Assembly (NCBI GenBank): GCA_964036295.1
Contig: OZ038463.1
Location: 11,585,274-11,649,273, forward strand
From: Plumapathes pennacea
Taxonomy: Eukaryota > Cnidaria > Anthozoa > Antipatharia > Myriopathidae
Direction of reading: 5' to 3'
Length of the DNA: 64,000 nucleotides
Shown: in pieces, positions 37,856 through 50,031 of the stretch
How positions within the stretch are numbered: the stretch's first letter is position 1
How the letters are laid out: every line of letters starts with the position of its first letter
The notes under the pieces: generated by a model
Seen by the model: only the letters and a program-made list of their open reading frames with translations
Told to the model about the DNA's origin: nothing
Database searches by the model: none
Translations under genes and position numbers: made by a program

Positions 37856-40800
37856 ATGAGGGCGATGTTTTTATCCTTTTTGGCGCTTCTCTTTTGGCTT
37901 TCTTTATCACTTGAACCAATTGGCGCCGTCCATCCAGGTAGCGAAGTTATCACATTTATTAGTTAGCGAAATTATTCAACGTTTTGACAGAACCCACAAA
38001 TTTTGTCGCTGACAAAACCAACAAATTTTTTAAGTGTTTTTTTTTTTTTAAGATTTAGTCGCTTCTAAGAGAAAATACCGTCTTTTGAAATCCGAATAGA
38101 GACACTTAAGTTAATTATTATTATTATCCTTTTTTTTACCTAAAGGGCTTCAGTTAATGCGTAAACTAAATAAGTGAACACTGCTACAAAAAATTATGTA
38201 GAGTCACAAGGTCATCTCGGAAGAAAAAGGTTGAACCCCTGATTTAGCAAACATGCACTGTTATATTTCTTCATTTTCTCAGGAAGTCAACAACGACGTT
38301 CTGTTGGACAGGTGAATGGAGTGCCTTTCAAAATTATTGGACAGGGTAAGTGGAACACTGGCGGAACCACAATGGACATCCACATAGAAATGGGAGCCTC
38401 CCCATCTCTTCCAGGGGCAGGCCAGGCACCAGGGTTGCCTACCCCTACATCCTCCACAAACCCCCCTTCAGGAACATCCGTGCCTTCTGCGACAACCAGC
38501 CCGACTTCCCCAAGTTCCGCGGGAACTCCTGGAACTGGTGGGCAACAAGGTGAAGTTTTGTGTATAAAAAAAATGAAACACATAATCAAATATAGCGTAA
38601 ATAGGAGAACTAACAATTCCCCACACACACCGCCGTTTCTCAAAATCTATTAATATTAAGATCTGCATCAGTAAATAACTATACATATACAACTAATCCC
38701 AGTCTCAGTAAGCCGTTTATCATGTCTGGTTCTAAACCTATCTAACAAATTTAAAACTAAACTTTGAAAAATTATTGTTGGTCACAGGATCGGCTCTCTT
38801 AGTCTTTTAAATGAAAGTATTTTGATGCATTTAATTATATTCCCCGAACGAAGTGAGGGAAATACTCACGACACTAATGCAGTAATATTATACCGCCTAC
38901 TTGGGGACTCCAAGCCTGTCGCCATCTCGAAATTTAACGTTGTCTGTCAGTCAGTCTGTCTGTCTGGCGTACGACTTTAGGCGCGGTTACCCCGCTAACC
39001 AATAACAAAGGTCGGATCGATCACGTGTGCCCTGTTGTTTTACTCGGAATAACTAGATTTGTCCGAAGTCTCGCGAAGCTCGTCTTCAAATGAGAAAGGA
39101 ACAGGCACGAGCAAGGCGAAATCGTGAAACGAGCGAACAACAGCGCATGAATGCCGATCGAAAGCGACATGAACAGAAGCGGGTAACGCAGACAACTCCG
39201 CAAAGAGAACAGCGCTTGAACGCAAATCGGAAACTTCAGGAGAAAAAGCGGGCCGAAGAGAAGACTCCGCAAAGACGACAGCGATGAATGCCGACCAAAA
39301 GCGACATGAACAGAAGCGGGTAACACAGACAACTCCGCAAAGGGAACAGCGCTTGAAAGCAAATCGGGAGCTTCAGACGCCGTTTTGTGTTAAACTCAGA
39401 TATTTATTTAGAAAGGACAAGCAACAAAGGTTAGTCAGTGGAAATCGAACAATCACCGTGACAAATATATTCTATCCCGTATAGCTTGTAACTCGATCAC
39501 TTCAAGAATGTATTAAAATCTGTATGCTGATCATTTTCCCTCGAAGTATTGTTTTACTACGCTTCTGTCGCTAGTTTCGGCTACCGTATTCGCTCAGAGC
39601 AATCGGAACTTGGAGTCTTGAATGATTTAGTCAGATGTCTTATTTTTCTGTAATCTGGCACGCGGTGATTGCAGCGAGAATCGTTCACAAGCCCTTAGAA
39701 GTATTACTGGGTCTGAAGCCCGTGTATAATTTGAAGTAAACTGTTCAAGTTTTGCTTTGATTCTGGGAGAAATCTTTCTGTTTTGAGTGGGTTCACATAC
39801 AAAACAATTCGAGCCTATTAAATATGCATGCCTGAGTCTGGTGCATGCAGTAGTAAAAACAAATCGCACAGGAAGCCTATTTAATTGTACTGCCTATGAA
39901 TTCAAAATTGGAAAATCAGTGTTCCTTTTTTCCCGTACTACGACGGCCGACCAACTTCAAACTTTGAGTATTAAATTTCGAGAACGTGCTTGGCAGACTG
40001 TATGAATTAATTTGACGTGCCGACCGTGGGAAATACGTACTTCGTCACGCAATCGATTCTTTTTTCAACGCAAAAGTATAACACACACCATTCTTTTTCT
40101 CCTTCCTTTGCGTGTAGCACTTGAGTTCGAAGAAAAGATTGAGTCAACATTTCGGTAAAACAAAGGCTACTCTTGTTGGGAGTTACCAAAGTAAAAGTCC
40201 CATCAATGGCAGAGTGAGGGGGTATATGCGATTATCGTATTTCTAGTAATATATTAATCTTGCATTTTTTATTAGGCTCTTTCTCCCCGGAAGAGACAGA
40301 AGCTCTTGATGTTCACAACAAGTTCCGAGCTGTTCATAACTCTCCTGCGATGACTCTTAATCGAGAGATGAGTGATGCCGCTGCCGCCTACGCACAGGAA
40401 ATTGCCGCGTCTGGAAATATGAAGCACTCACAGAAATCACAACGACCTGGTCAGGGAGAAAACCTGTCCATGGGCTGCTCAACTAATAAAGCACAGTCGA
40501 TGACCGAGGCTGTCACAAACTGGTAATTAAAGTTGTATTGTTTTTTTAGTTGCTTTTTGTGTGCTTGTATGACATTTATTACCACGGAAAGAGAATTTTG
40601 ACTTCATTCCGGACTATTACTGGCCATTTAAAGAAATACACTACTGCACATATAACAAACAAGTAAAGTGGGAGCGTTTGGACTCGCGAATATATTTTGT
40701 ATGTGAGGGGAGGGAGGGGGAAAGATCCATCCTGTACGATGTGGGAGTATACATTAACGGGTTCTTACCTCGAGGATTAAAAGGCTGCTCATTACGCCTG

Positions 40801-41796
40801 CACTTGAAGCTATAAAGTCATCTTACCATAAATACAATATTTCCAGGCCCTACGCCCATGTAATTAATTAAGTATGCTTACAACACACATCCGACCCAAT
40901 ATCATGCATTGTAAATGAAGACAAATGACACTATACTGGCATTTACATGATATTAAGATGTGTAGTGTCAAGATAATGACAATAGATGTTGCACATGACA
41001 CTATTAAACAAATAGAACAGCTTCAAGCGTGCTCCGCTCAGAAATAGAGCACGCAGCAAGTGACACCGCTAGTCTTATCGTCGTTTCTTTAGCTCCGGTT
41101 TTGAAGACCATCGCTTTAGTACTTTCCCAGTTACAGTTCAAGAGCCTGGCAACGAGGTTGGAGATTCTGTTCCGATGTTTCTGATCCCGCTGCGTGGGAA
41201 GGTCGCCCCGTGAACGAAAAACATTCTAAAACGATATGGTTTTCAGATTAGTACCCACCCAGGGTGTGGGAACAAACAATAATTAGTGCCAGAGTGGCAA
41301 GCAGATCAACTATGATCGGAGGCAGAGGCAAATAATTGATCTGCGAGACACTAGCAAATCACGATATTTTACAATAACCGAGTTTAATAATCTTCTTCTG
41401 TGTTATTATAGGTACAACGAAGTTTGCAATCCTGGCTACCAGTTTGGAGTCGATGGAAACCAGGGGGGAACTGGTCATTTCACCCAGGTGGTCTGGAAAG
41501 AAAGCCTGGAGCTCGGTATTGGCAGAGCAGAAGCGACGAGGAATGGTATGAAGTGCGCCTACATCGTGGGACGATACAAACCCCTGGGAAATTTCAATAC
41601 AGGAAACAACGATTATGTGCGCAACGTTCAGCAAGGAAGCTTCAACAAAGAAGCATATTGCGCAACTGTATCAAGTAAATTCAGAGATCAGCTAAAACAA
41701 GTTGCTACAGCTGCCGGTCTCCATCCGTTTACGGCCTTAAACAAAGGAATTTCCCATGTAATTAAGCGTGCAAAACTTCATAAAAAGCACCATTAA
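37856..41796 (+). CDS. CAP/SCP-domain secreted protein D
   Basis: Four plus-strand exons: 37856-37937, 38283-38549, 40276-40522, 41412-41796, giving 326 residues. Exon 1 is a signal peptide (MRAMFLSFLALLFWLSLSL). Exon 2 carries NGVPFKIIGQGKW, then MDIHIEMG and a short Pro/Thr/Ser-rich linker without tandem repeats. Exons 3-4 are the CAP domain with HNKFR (His130), GENLS, GHFTQVVW (His221, Trp227) and a basic C-terminus KRAKLHKKHH. It is secreted; the function is unknown. The middle intron holds a Helitron whose right end lies only 29 bases before the exon 3 start. AATAAA follows at 41886. It is closest to CAP E and F on the other side of P4HTM gene 2. Confidence 0.9.
38841..40246 (+). mobile_element. 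Non-autonomous Helitron, copy 2, with empty site
   Basis: Inserted in intron 2 of CAP D. It starts TCCCCGAACG and ends TTTCTAG. The flanks ATTTAATTATAT and TAATATATTAATC are directly joined in the same intron of CAP F (minus strand, about 59830-59860). The insertion is therefore exact and made no target-site duplication. It contains two charged open frames (39090-39287, 39284-39484) with the repeat MNADRKRHEQKRVTQ. Confidence 0.88.
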
Positions 41797-41885
41797 CTTG
41801 ACCATGCAGATCACTTCTTCATATTGAGTAATTTCTACAATGTTCTTTTAATGTTTATTTTTTGGAGAAATATTCATTATGGAGT

Positions 41886-41891
41886 AATAAA
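41886..41891 (+). terminator. Polyadenylation signal AATAAA of CAP D
   Basis: AATAAA 90 bases after the CAP D stop codon, in an AT-rich 3' flank. Confidence 0.5.
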
Positions 41892-42593
41892 TTCATGATA
41901 ACTATGAGTCATGCTATGTTTTCATAACAATTAGATCTGAAATCAAATGGGGATTCGTAAGTATCTGATCGGGAGCGTATTGCATACGTTTTTAAGTTAA
42001 TAAAATAAGATCCAAAATCATGATCAATCAGAACAGAATCACCAGGAGTTACTGATTGGGATACAATGTACAATTTTTTTTTCTGGCTTGCCCAAACAGC
42101 GAATTATGCACTGTGTTCCACGCAGTTATATTCTATTTCGCTGTACGTTTATTAAAAAGTTTTCGCACCTGCTCTTGTTTAACTGTTACTTATGACGAGA
42201 ATATGACGACCCTGGGAAAATTTATAAGAGCCTTAAATTATCTTACTTAAATGATAGACCTACAAATGACAGCTATGCATAGTTATTTTGCTATATTTCG
42301 TCAACGGCTGGCGAAAAATACGAAAAATGTATTGGAGAAAGTCTCGTCATAGTCCCAGGATAGTTTCCTGAAAGTTTCAAGAGTTTTAAAATTGTGGTCA
42401 TTTTGCTCATCTACATGTACCATTATATTTTTAGCCAGTCAGCTGAGCGTACAGTTATTGGATCTCGCGCCTGAGTGAGACTGAAAGTTCACAAAACTTG
42501 AAACAGGTCAAGACACTGGTGTGGTATCATAATACGCCTCTTCAGTGAACTCTGTTCCCAGGGCAGCCGTAATGCAAAGAGATTCAACTGCAT

Positions 42594-45500
42594 TTATTGC
42601 TCCTCCTCGTCGAGATACAAGCTGGGCTTGTGAGCGTTGTGTTTGTATGGTGCCACAATCCAATTATTGGCAATGTACTTGATACCATCCTTAATTCCAC
42701 AGCCGCCGTGAATACTAAATATATCTCTTGCACCCATCCAGCCGCTTTCTTTGTCTAAGTGATGGTTGTACCACATAACTGCCGTACCTCGCTTTGGTTT
42801 TAGTACGAGCATGGATTTGTGGCAGAATTTGCTCAAGTTGTAGCGATCTTCCTTGTGGCGGATGGACTGAAGGAACTATTTTGAGAAAAGATTATTAAAG
42901 AAATAAAGCACGTGTGAACGTGCGTATGTACAAACAATAAACCTTTTGGCGGGGAAATATGCACGGATAACTGTCCGAGGATATTATCTGTTCCGAGAAG
43001 CGAACAGTTGCCCGAGAGCGAAGCTCGAGGGCAACTGTGAGTTTCGAGGAACAGATAATGTCAAAGGACAATTATCCGTGCATATTTCCGAAGCCAAAAA
43101 TAGTTTATTGTCTTTATTATCCTTCAACTATTTCCTCTCGCAGCGCAAATAATGGCGCAAGGACTATGAAGCTCTTTGGTGCTTTCTGGAACTGTTTTTT
43201 TGACAAAAGAATTGCTGTCCACCTCAGTAGTCATTTCGTAATGTTTTTTTTTGTGATTAATATATAAAATATATAAAACTGTGTTCGGATATTGTCAGTA
43301 AACGCGATAGTTCGCCAGGCGGGGGTTATTCGCTGATAACGTCCGCTCGTGAGCGAACATTATTCGGTCACGTGTCACAATTCCACCAATCACGCGCGGG
43401 AGGAATTATTTGATGGGTCATAATAGCATGCGGGAGTTTGAAAGAACACGAGAGAAGTTCGGAGAAGCACTAGGCCGCCTCGTGCTTGTCCAAACTTCTC
43501 GAGTTTTCGTTCAAATTCCCGCGTGCATCTATAACTCAATATACGACTACGCTGACAAGTGCTTATTATTTTCTTTAATTAGGGCCCGGTCGCATTAGGA
43601 AGTTTAGCTGATAATAGAGTGATTTCGTATAACTCTCTCACTGTATGCTAATGATTTCAACTAAATTCTGAAAGCTAGCACACACTCATAGATAGACATA
43701 GACTAAGGGAAGAGACTGAGAGACATGGGAATAACACTCTTAAGCGAGGAAATTATATACTAGGTTTTGTTCCACCGTTATTTAGCGTATTTCGGAATGA
43801 GCGTCCACCTGCTCGTGGACGCTCATTCTAAAGGTTATGATCGACCTAATTTCTTACAAGAAAGGTCTCTTGTTTCATAGTAAGGCTTTCGATACTAAAA
43901 TAATACTGATCGTGAAAGTTAGGTTTCAACCGTGCATTGTTTATTTATCCAAATCATATTTTTGTGCAATGTTTCATCTCATTGACATTTAGAGGAGATC
44001 ATTAGCATATAAATATTGGGTTATACGAAATCACTCTAATAACTCATCATCGAGAGTAATATGACGGCTTCTTTAATGTTTGGTAAAAACTTGCTGACAT
44101 ATATTTCTGGTGACAAGCGCTGTTTGCACTTCAAATGATCCAAATGTTGATATTAATGTCGTTAAAGTTACAAGTGCGACCGGAGCCCAAGATAAGGAAT
44201 ACGAAATCATTTGCAAAAAAACAAACAAACAAACAAACAAATTGACGCGCGAAAGCGTATGTTGAGTATAATGCACGCGCGTTTATCAGTCAGGTCGCGC
44301 GCATCCACCTCATTTTAAAATCCATATTATTCAAACTCTGGATCTAGTTTGAGTGCAACATTATTCTGGTATAAATTTTGACAATTCAATTTAACACTTC
44401 ATTGTTTGTTAATAGTACAATATATGATTTAGTTCCTAGTCTTGTTATTATTTACCAAATAATATACTTACTTCTCTGTCCAATGTGCCATTGTCCGCAA
44501 CAGGGAATGCAGTTTCACCTCCAGAAACAACATCATTTAGGTAATACAGAATCGTTATATACCTGAAAATAAAGTTTAAGAAATCCTGGGCCCAGTTATT
44601 TGCAAAGCCGATTCCTTTTTTCCTATTATTGTTTTCTTGTTTCTTGTTTCTTGTTTCTTGTTTGTTTGTTTGTTTGTTTGTTTGTTTGTTTGTTTGCTTT
44701 TTGTTCCTTTTTAATACTTTTGGCCAACAAAGTTTGATTACTGACTGACCAAAAAATTATTCTAGCCCAAAATATGGAAGTTGCTTTTGGAGAGCAAAAA
44801 ATTAAATTTTCTTATTATCAGGCTAAAATTAAAACAGGTCAGAGTTTAGCACTAGTCCAGGATTGGTTTATAATCGCGCTTTAAATAGTTCTTTCCTATG
44901 GTCACAAGGAGACGAAAAAATATTTCTTGTACAATTAAATTTTAACTGTCATTACAACATGTCATTAGGTTCAACATGGAAGGAGCCACCCACCTGCAAA
45001 GTTTGCATCTCTTTTCCTCCATGGTTTCCATGTCATTGAACACGACTTGATGACAGCAAGGTACTTCAGGTTCTTCGTGAGTTTCACTGTCGTAGTGTGC
45101 GTGGTAGTGTCCATCTGCCCCGTACTTCACAACCTGTAAACAATATACAAGACAGACAACTAAAGTATTTCCTTAATCTTAACCACCGGCATTAAAAATT
45201 CAAACCACTTTCTGACTGTTTAAATGTACAAGAACGGCGTCCTCTATCTGATGATTTTACAAGCTCTTTGGGGTTCATTTGTGATTGATGCCTATAAATG
45301 TTCGTGTAACAAGGAAACGTCAAGGAATTATGAGTAACAAAATTTATAATTATAAGTGTAAAAAAAATGTCACAAAAAATTATATATGCAGTCGTTTCGG
45401 AGTGTCCAAAGTTTTTTTGAAGATGACCACAATTAGGGGCTTGTGGTCTGTGTGGACCAAAGACAACTGCGAGAATTTTCTTCTCTGTGACTGAATAGCG

Positions 45501-48500
45501 TATTTCTGTATCGGTTTGAGCTCTGCTTGCGTACGCTTATAGGACTCATCTCTTACATCAAAGCAGCACCGAGGCCTTATAGCTTGCATAAAATTGAATA
45601 ACTAGTAATTTCTGAGGTCTGCAGTAGGCTGGAGCTTGTGTTGATAACACTTTTATTTCTTGGAATGCAGTTTGTGGTCTTCAAAATTTGCCTAGCACCA
45701 CTCAGAGTTATCTTGGGTGAGGTGTCGGTGAAACAATTGGGTCAAAATAGGACATTTAATAAGTTTGTGCAAGTAGCGGCGGTAAGCTACTATATATACC
45801 TCACCTGTAAATATTCACCGCCTTTTACTATATATTCGGGTAATTTAGTGAGCTTCACTACCCTGTAGTGAAAGAAAGAAAAATATATTTTTAGGAAGTG
45901 AAATGTCTGCGACCTGCACAATCGCGATATACATCTACCTTTTTCTAATTCTCTCCAGGATCTTGTCGCCTTTCTCTTCAGTAAGCCAGGCCTGTTCGCT
46001 GAACCTCTGCCTGTGGCGCGGGTGGCTTCGCTTCATTTCGTACATGTAACTGTCCACTAACATGGTGTTCATCACTTCAAATTCTTCCCGCGAAATAAAT
46101 CCTGCAAAATTGAGAAAACAGTAAGCAGTATAATATACCAGCTGTAAAATCGTAAGGCTTGTGGGATGTGGCTTAATTTACATAATCAGAATTCTGCACA
46201 ATGTGCTGGTAAGCTGAAGTCACAGAATAGGGCACAAAGGCCACGGTGGTAGCGGGCATTACCCCTTGATCTACCAAAAAAATGCTATACCATGCTGACG
46301 AGGCCTAACAAGGCCGAAACAGCTGTCCATGGCTGCTATTACTTGGGCTCACAATCTTTTTTTTGGTAGACCAAGGGGTAATGCCCGCTACCACCGTGGC
46401 CTTTGTGCCCTATTCTGTGGCTTCAGCTTACCAGCACATTGTGCAGTATTCTGATTAGTATAATATACTAATTACTCAAATGGTTATGTGCATAATGACA
46501 AAGCGTGTGGCAGATTCAGAATTAAAAAGTTGACTAAATAGTGAGAAAGGGGTGACAACTGAATGAAATACTAAAGAACATAAAATCGTTGACTGAGGAG
46601 GGTTTAGGTCTATAACAACAAAGTGTCACAGAAACGAATTCAGCACTGCTGTAACACCTGCACAATTATGATTCACTATATTTTGTTCAGATGAATCAGT
46701 GTGCACAGTAGAATCTGTTAAGACCAGATCAACAGATCACGAAAAAATAACTGACTTCTTTAATGAATTAATGAATTGACACTCAGGCACGCATACTAGA
46801 CAACATGTGGGTATCAGTGACGTCACGCGGAACAGGTGTTCCAACATTGTTACAGAATCACAGCGAAGGAATTTAAAAATGCACATTTTTCACACAAACA
46901 GAAAATACACGCAAACTAACCGTCATCCAGTTCAGACATGTTCAAATTTTTAAACCTTCAAGAAATAGAAAAAAAGAGAGCATGATGATCTCAACGTTCA
47001 CTTGATCAAGCAAACATTCCAAATGTCTACAATGAAATGCATACGGAATGTTTTGGTGTAGCATTCAAAGTAAACAATACAACGCGCAGCAAAAAACAAA
47101 AACAAACAAACAAAAAACAAAAATAGAACACTCTCTCCTAAAATTTGCCGGTATATGACCTGTCATAGTTTAACGAGTACACGGTTGACTTACATTTCTT
47201 CCACTTCTGTTTCATTCATGTAAAGGAATCGTTGTATTCTAGAAAACTGCTTGATCTGCATAAATTAAATAGTCACAAAACTCTTAATATTATAATTGGT
47301 CTTAATATTATAATTGCCCTTCGACAACTTATACCAAACTTAGCGAACTAACGCTGAACTTTTCATAAGCTGAAGCAAAATGCAAATAGATCACAACAAA
47401 ACTGATGCGTTTTCGAATGCCTATTTTTATATCAAGCTCAGAAAAGCTCATAAAAGTCCAAAATCTGAATTTTTCATAGTTTCCCTTGTGTTATTGAACA
47501 TGGTAATTACTATATGTATTAGCCGCTAGACAGATAAATTTTACAAGTGCTTTTATATTGCTAGTATCACCTCGTTAACTGTTATCCTTCCATCTTTATC
47601 AATATCCCAGTTTTCATGAAGTCCGCGTGGACCATCAGCTCGTCCTCGAACTGTCAGTCATAAAAATGAACAAAAATTGGTACATTGTAAGCAATTTAAA
47701 CTTTTTCTGCAAGCAAGTGTAATAAAAGACAAATTATTTCCCGCTTTCTTCAAAGAAAAGATACTATCAATTATCGGCCACCTGAGGGCTTACTGAACTC
47801 GTTTGCAATACTTACTAGTTGAGTGAAATTTCCATTTGTCTAACTTTGTCAGGCCTCCCCGAGCGATGCTAGAACGCAGTCCTTCGTCGTTCGCTTTGGA
47901 AATCAGATGGTTACATTCCTCGTCCGATAAGAAACCAGGAATTTCTACAAGAAAATTATTTGTTTGCAATATTTTGCCTTGCTTTACTTTAGAAAACAAG
48001 GAATAATTCCTGAATGCTACATTTTGCTATCGGCACAGTTAAATCGTTGTTTCACTTAAAAATATTATAATAACACTTACTCACTAAGGCATTGAAACTT
48101 CATTATCTTTTTGATTAAAAAGAAAACGTGAATTACTCCGCACTACAAAAAAAATGTGGACACGACAAATTCCCTAAAAACAAAATCCAGAGCAAACGAA
48201 TGGTCGTATTATTTTGCTGTGTGATTACCAAATAAAAGAGGCTTCAACGCTCTCGTGATTAACATCCTTGTTCCATCCCCTCCTAAGTTTATTTCCTGTC
48301 TATGTCCAACCTGGAGAGGATTAAAATAACAAACAAATGTGGCAAAAATAATTTTAGTCATATATTTATGAAAATTAACAACAGTTAAAAGCTTTAATTT
48401 CAGTAAACTACATATTTGGTGTATTTTATCCTAAACTAACCTATATTTTCTTTCTGAGCTCGAGTAAAAATGTTATTCACAGTTTCTATAATTTACATTT

Positions 48501-49245
48501 GTCACCTTGGTAACATGTTGTAACATTATTTGGGCCCGGGTCAAACGTCGAACTTCGTCTCGGATTAATTCTCGACTATCTTAGCATGCGTCTAACTCAA
48601 TGCAAATTAGCTCAAACAATGGACTCTGCTAAATAATTCGCATTGAGTTCGACGCATGCTAAGATTGACGCTTAACCAGGGCCTTACTGATTACTTTACA
48701 TCAGCCAAAGTCAATGCAGATTTGATCAAACAATGATTTTTGCTCATTTACATTGAGTTGGGCTCATGTGAAGTGCGGCGTTTGACCCGGGCCTAATCCT
48801 TTGTTCGAGGATGTGCTTTTCGCGTGTAATTCTACTGAACGTGTTCATTGAACTAAATCCCAACAGAAAAATCTCCTGGGTCCAATGTTGGTTGCTTAAC
48901 AAACAATTAACAACAATTTAACAATTATCATAGAATGTCCAAGGTATAAAAGTTACAGAATTGAATTATCGATAAAATTAAAATGGTTTTGAAAGGGAAA
49001 GGACTACTATCGTTTCCTTTAGCTTGAATGATTATCATTATTACCTTTACACCATCCAGTCGAACGAGTCGATTCGCTTCATTCTGCTTTACAAAACACG
49101 GCCCCTCGGTTGCTTCACAGCTTTCGCTCAACTCTTCCTTATTGACGTCTGACTGCTTTTTACTGTAGAGGTGACTTTCACTTCGGCTCAGAAGACATAA
49201 AACCACGAAAACATTAGAAAAGTTGACAGCGGCCGACCACTTCAT
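42594..49245 (-). CDS. P4HTM-like: P4HTM-like prolyl 4-hydroxylase, gene 2
   Basis: Eleven minus-strand exons: 49045-49245, 48229-48310, 47816-47944, 47571-47644, 47194-47255, 46921-46955, 45939-46101, 45805-45862, 44994-45133, 44472-44562, 42594-42866, giving 435 residues. Every intron phase equals that of gene 1, so the two are paralogs by gene duplication. I start at the Met at 49245 ([19 protein letters not shown], a signal or anchor); an in-frame upstream Met at 49302 would hide it. A canonical EF-hand loop [12 protein letters not shown] lies at about 151-162, followed by a degenerate second hand. The dioxygenase residues are His281/Asp283 (AHYD), His398 (SIHGGC) and Lys408 (GIKY). All are intact, so it is probably active in the ER. 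Introns are filled with MITEs. Confidence 0.9.
42937..43600. mobile_element. Palindrome-ended element in P4HTM gene 2 intron
   Basis: The left end is a palindrome (42937-43109) with arms AAATATGCACGGATAA and complement. Further right come TTCGCCAGGCGGGGGTTATT, the inverted core AACGTCCGCTCGTGAGCG and, at about 43430-43530, another inverted pair (GGGAGTTTGAA...). The same sequences occur in the opposite orientation at 51030-51420 in CAP E. It is non-coding. The right boundary is approximate. Confidence 0.6.
43612..44041. mobile_element. TIR element, GAGTGATTTCGTATAAC ends
   Basis: About 430 bp bounded by TAGAGTGATTTCGTATAAC and its exact inverse. It also contains a hairpin around 43797-43830 (ATGAGCGTCCAC and complement). 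It has no coding capacity and lies in the last intron of P4HTM gene 2. Confidence 0.75.
44633..44696. repeat. (TTTG)n/(TTTCTTG)n simple repeat
   Basis: Simple repeat of about 64 bases in an intron of P4HTM gene 2. A second short (CAAA)n tract lies at 44218-44242. Confidence 0.85.
46184..46456. mobile_element. Foldback MITE, about 90-bp arms
   Basis: Near-perfect inverted arms: AATCAGAATTCTGCACAATG at the left is inverted at the right end, and the match continues through GGTAGCGGGCATTACCCC. A loop of about 85 bases lies between them. It sits in an intron of P4HTM gene 2. Confidence 0.85.
48530..48795. mobile_element. MITE with GGCCCGGGTCAAACG ends
   Basis: Terminal inverted repeat GGCCCGGGTCAAACG(T/C)CG at both ends, with an internal inverted pair (TCTTAGCATGCGTC...GACGCATGCTAAGA). 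It lies in the first intron of P4HTM gene 2. A second copy at 57902-58166 arrived there with the flanking intron sequence, not by its own transposition. Confidence 0.8.
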
Positions 49246-49749
49246 GGCTATCAGAGTGAGATCGCTATTGTCTGCAGTGGACCCTGCGACACGGATGGCC
49301 ACCTCTTGAATATTTAATCAAGCATGGGTTCTCATATTTACAAAGCCAGACAAAGATAAAAACTGGTGAGTCTAACGGGTACCATGCTTCACTTAGTATT
49401 TTTTTGGTGAGAATGGTGGATGAATTGCAGCGCGGTAGTCGAAGACCTTGTTGATGAGGACATAATATATATTAGGACGAGACTATTTCTTAGGATTTGC
49501 AAATATTATCTTTTAAGAAAAAATACTTAGGTTATGTCCCTAAAAAGCACAATATGGATTAGAATTGTGAAAAGTTCTTGCTATGTTTAGGCATTGTCCC
49601 AGAAAGAACAAACGATGTCAGCGCATGTCAAATTCAGCAGCTCCTGGTAACATTGTTCTGACTGGTTTGTAACTCAATTAAGTGATGCAATACTGTCTTG
49701 CTTCCGAATCTCCATTTGATTTCAGATTTTGTTATAAATATAGTAGAGT

Positions 49750-49779
49750 GGGGGGGGGGGGGGGGGGGGGAGGGGGGGG
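49750..49779 (+). repeat. Poly-G tract
   Basis: Twenty-one consecutive G, then A and eight more G, in the interval between P4HTM gene 2 and CAP E. It can form G-quadruplex structure. Its exact length may be an assembly artefact. Confidence 0.9.
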
Positions 49780-50031
49780 CGGGTGGGGTTGGATGGTGGT
49801 ACATCAGACATTGCCCAGTAGGCAGGGAACATAAAAATGCAACAGTAATTTAATTAACTTTATTTAAGCCTCCATCACACAGCAAATGGATTTTATAAAC
49901 CAAGCTAATCTAGCATCTCAAATGGATGACATATTTGTCTTTTTCATAAGGAATTTAATACTTCATACAGTAAAATTCCCCGAAGAATTAAGCGTTAATA
50001 GCAAGGATGGGAAATAATATGCATGATCAAG

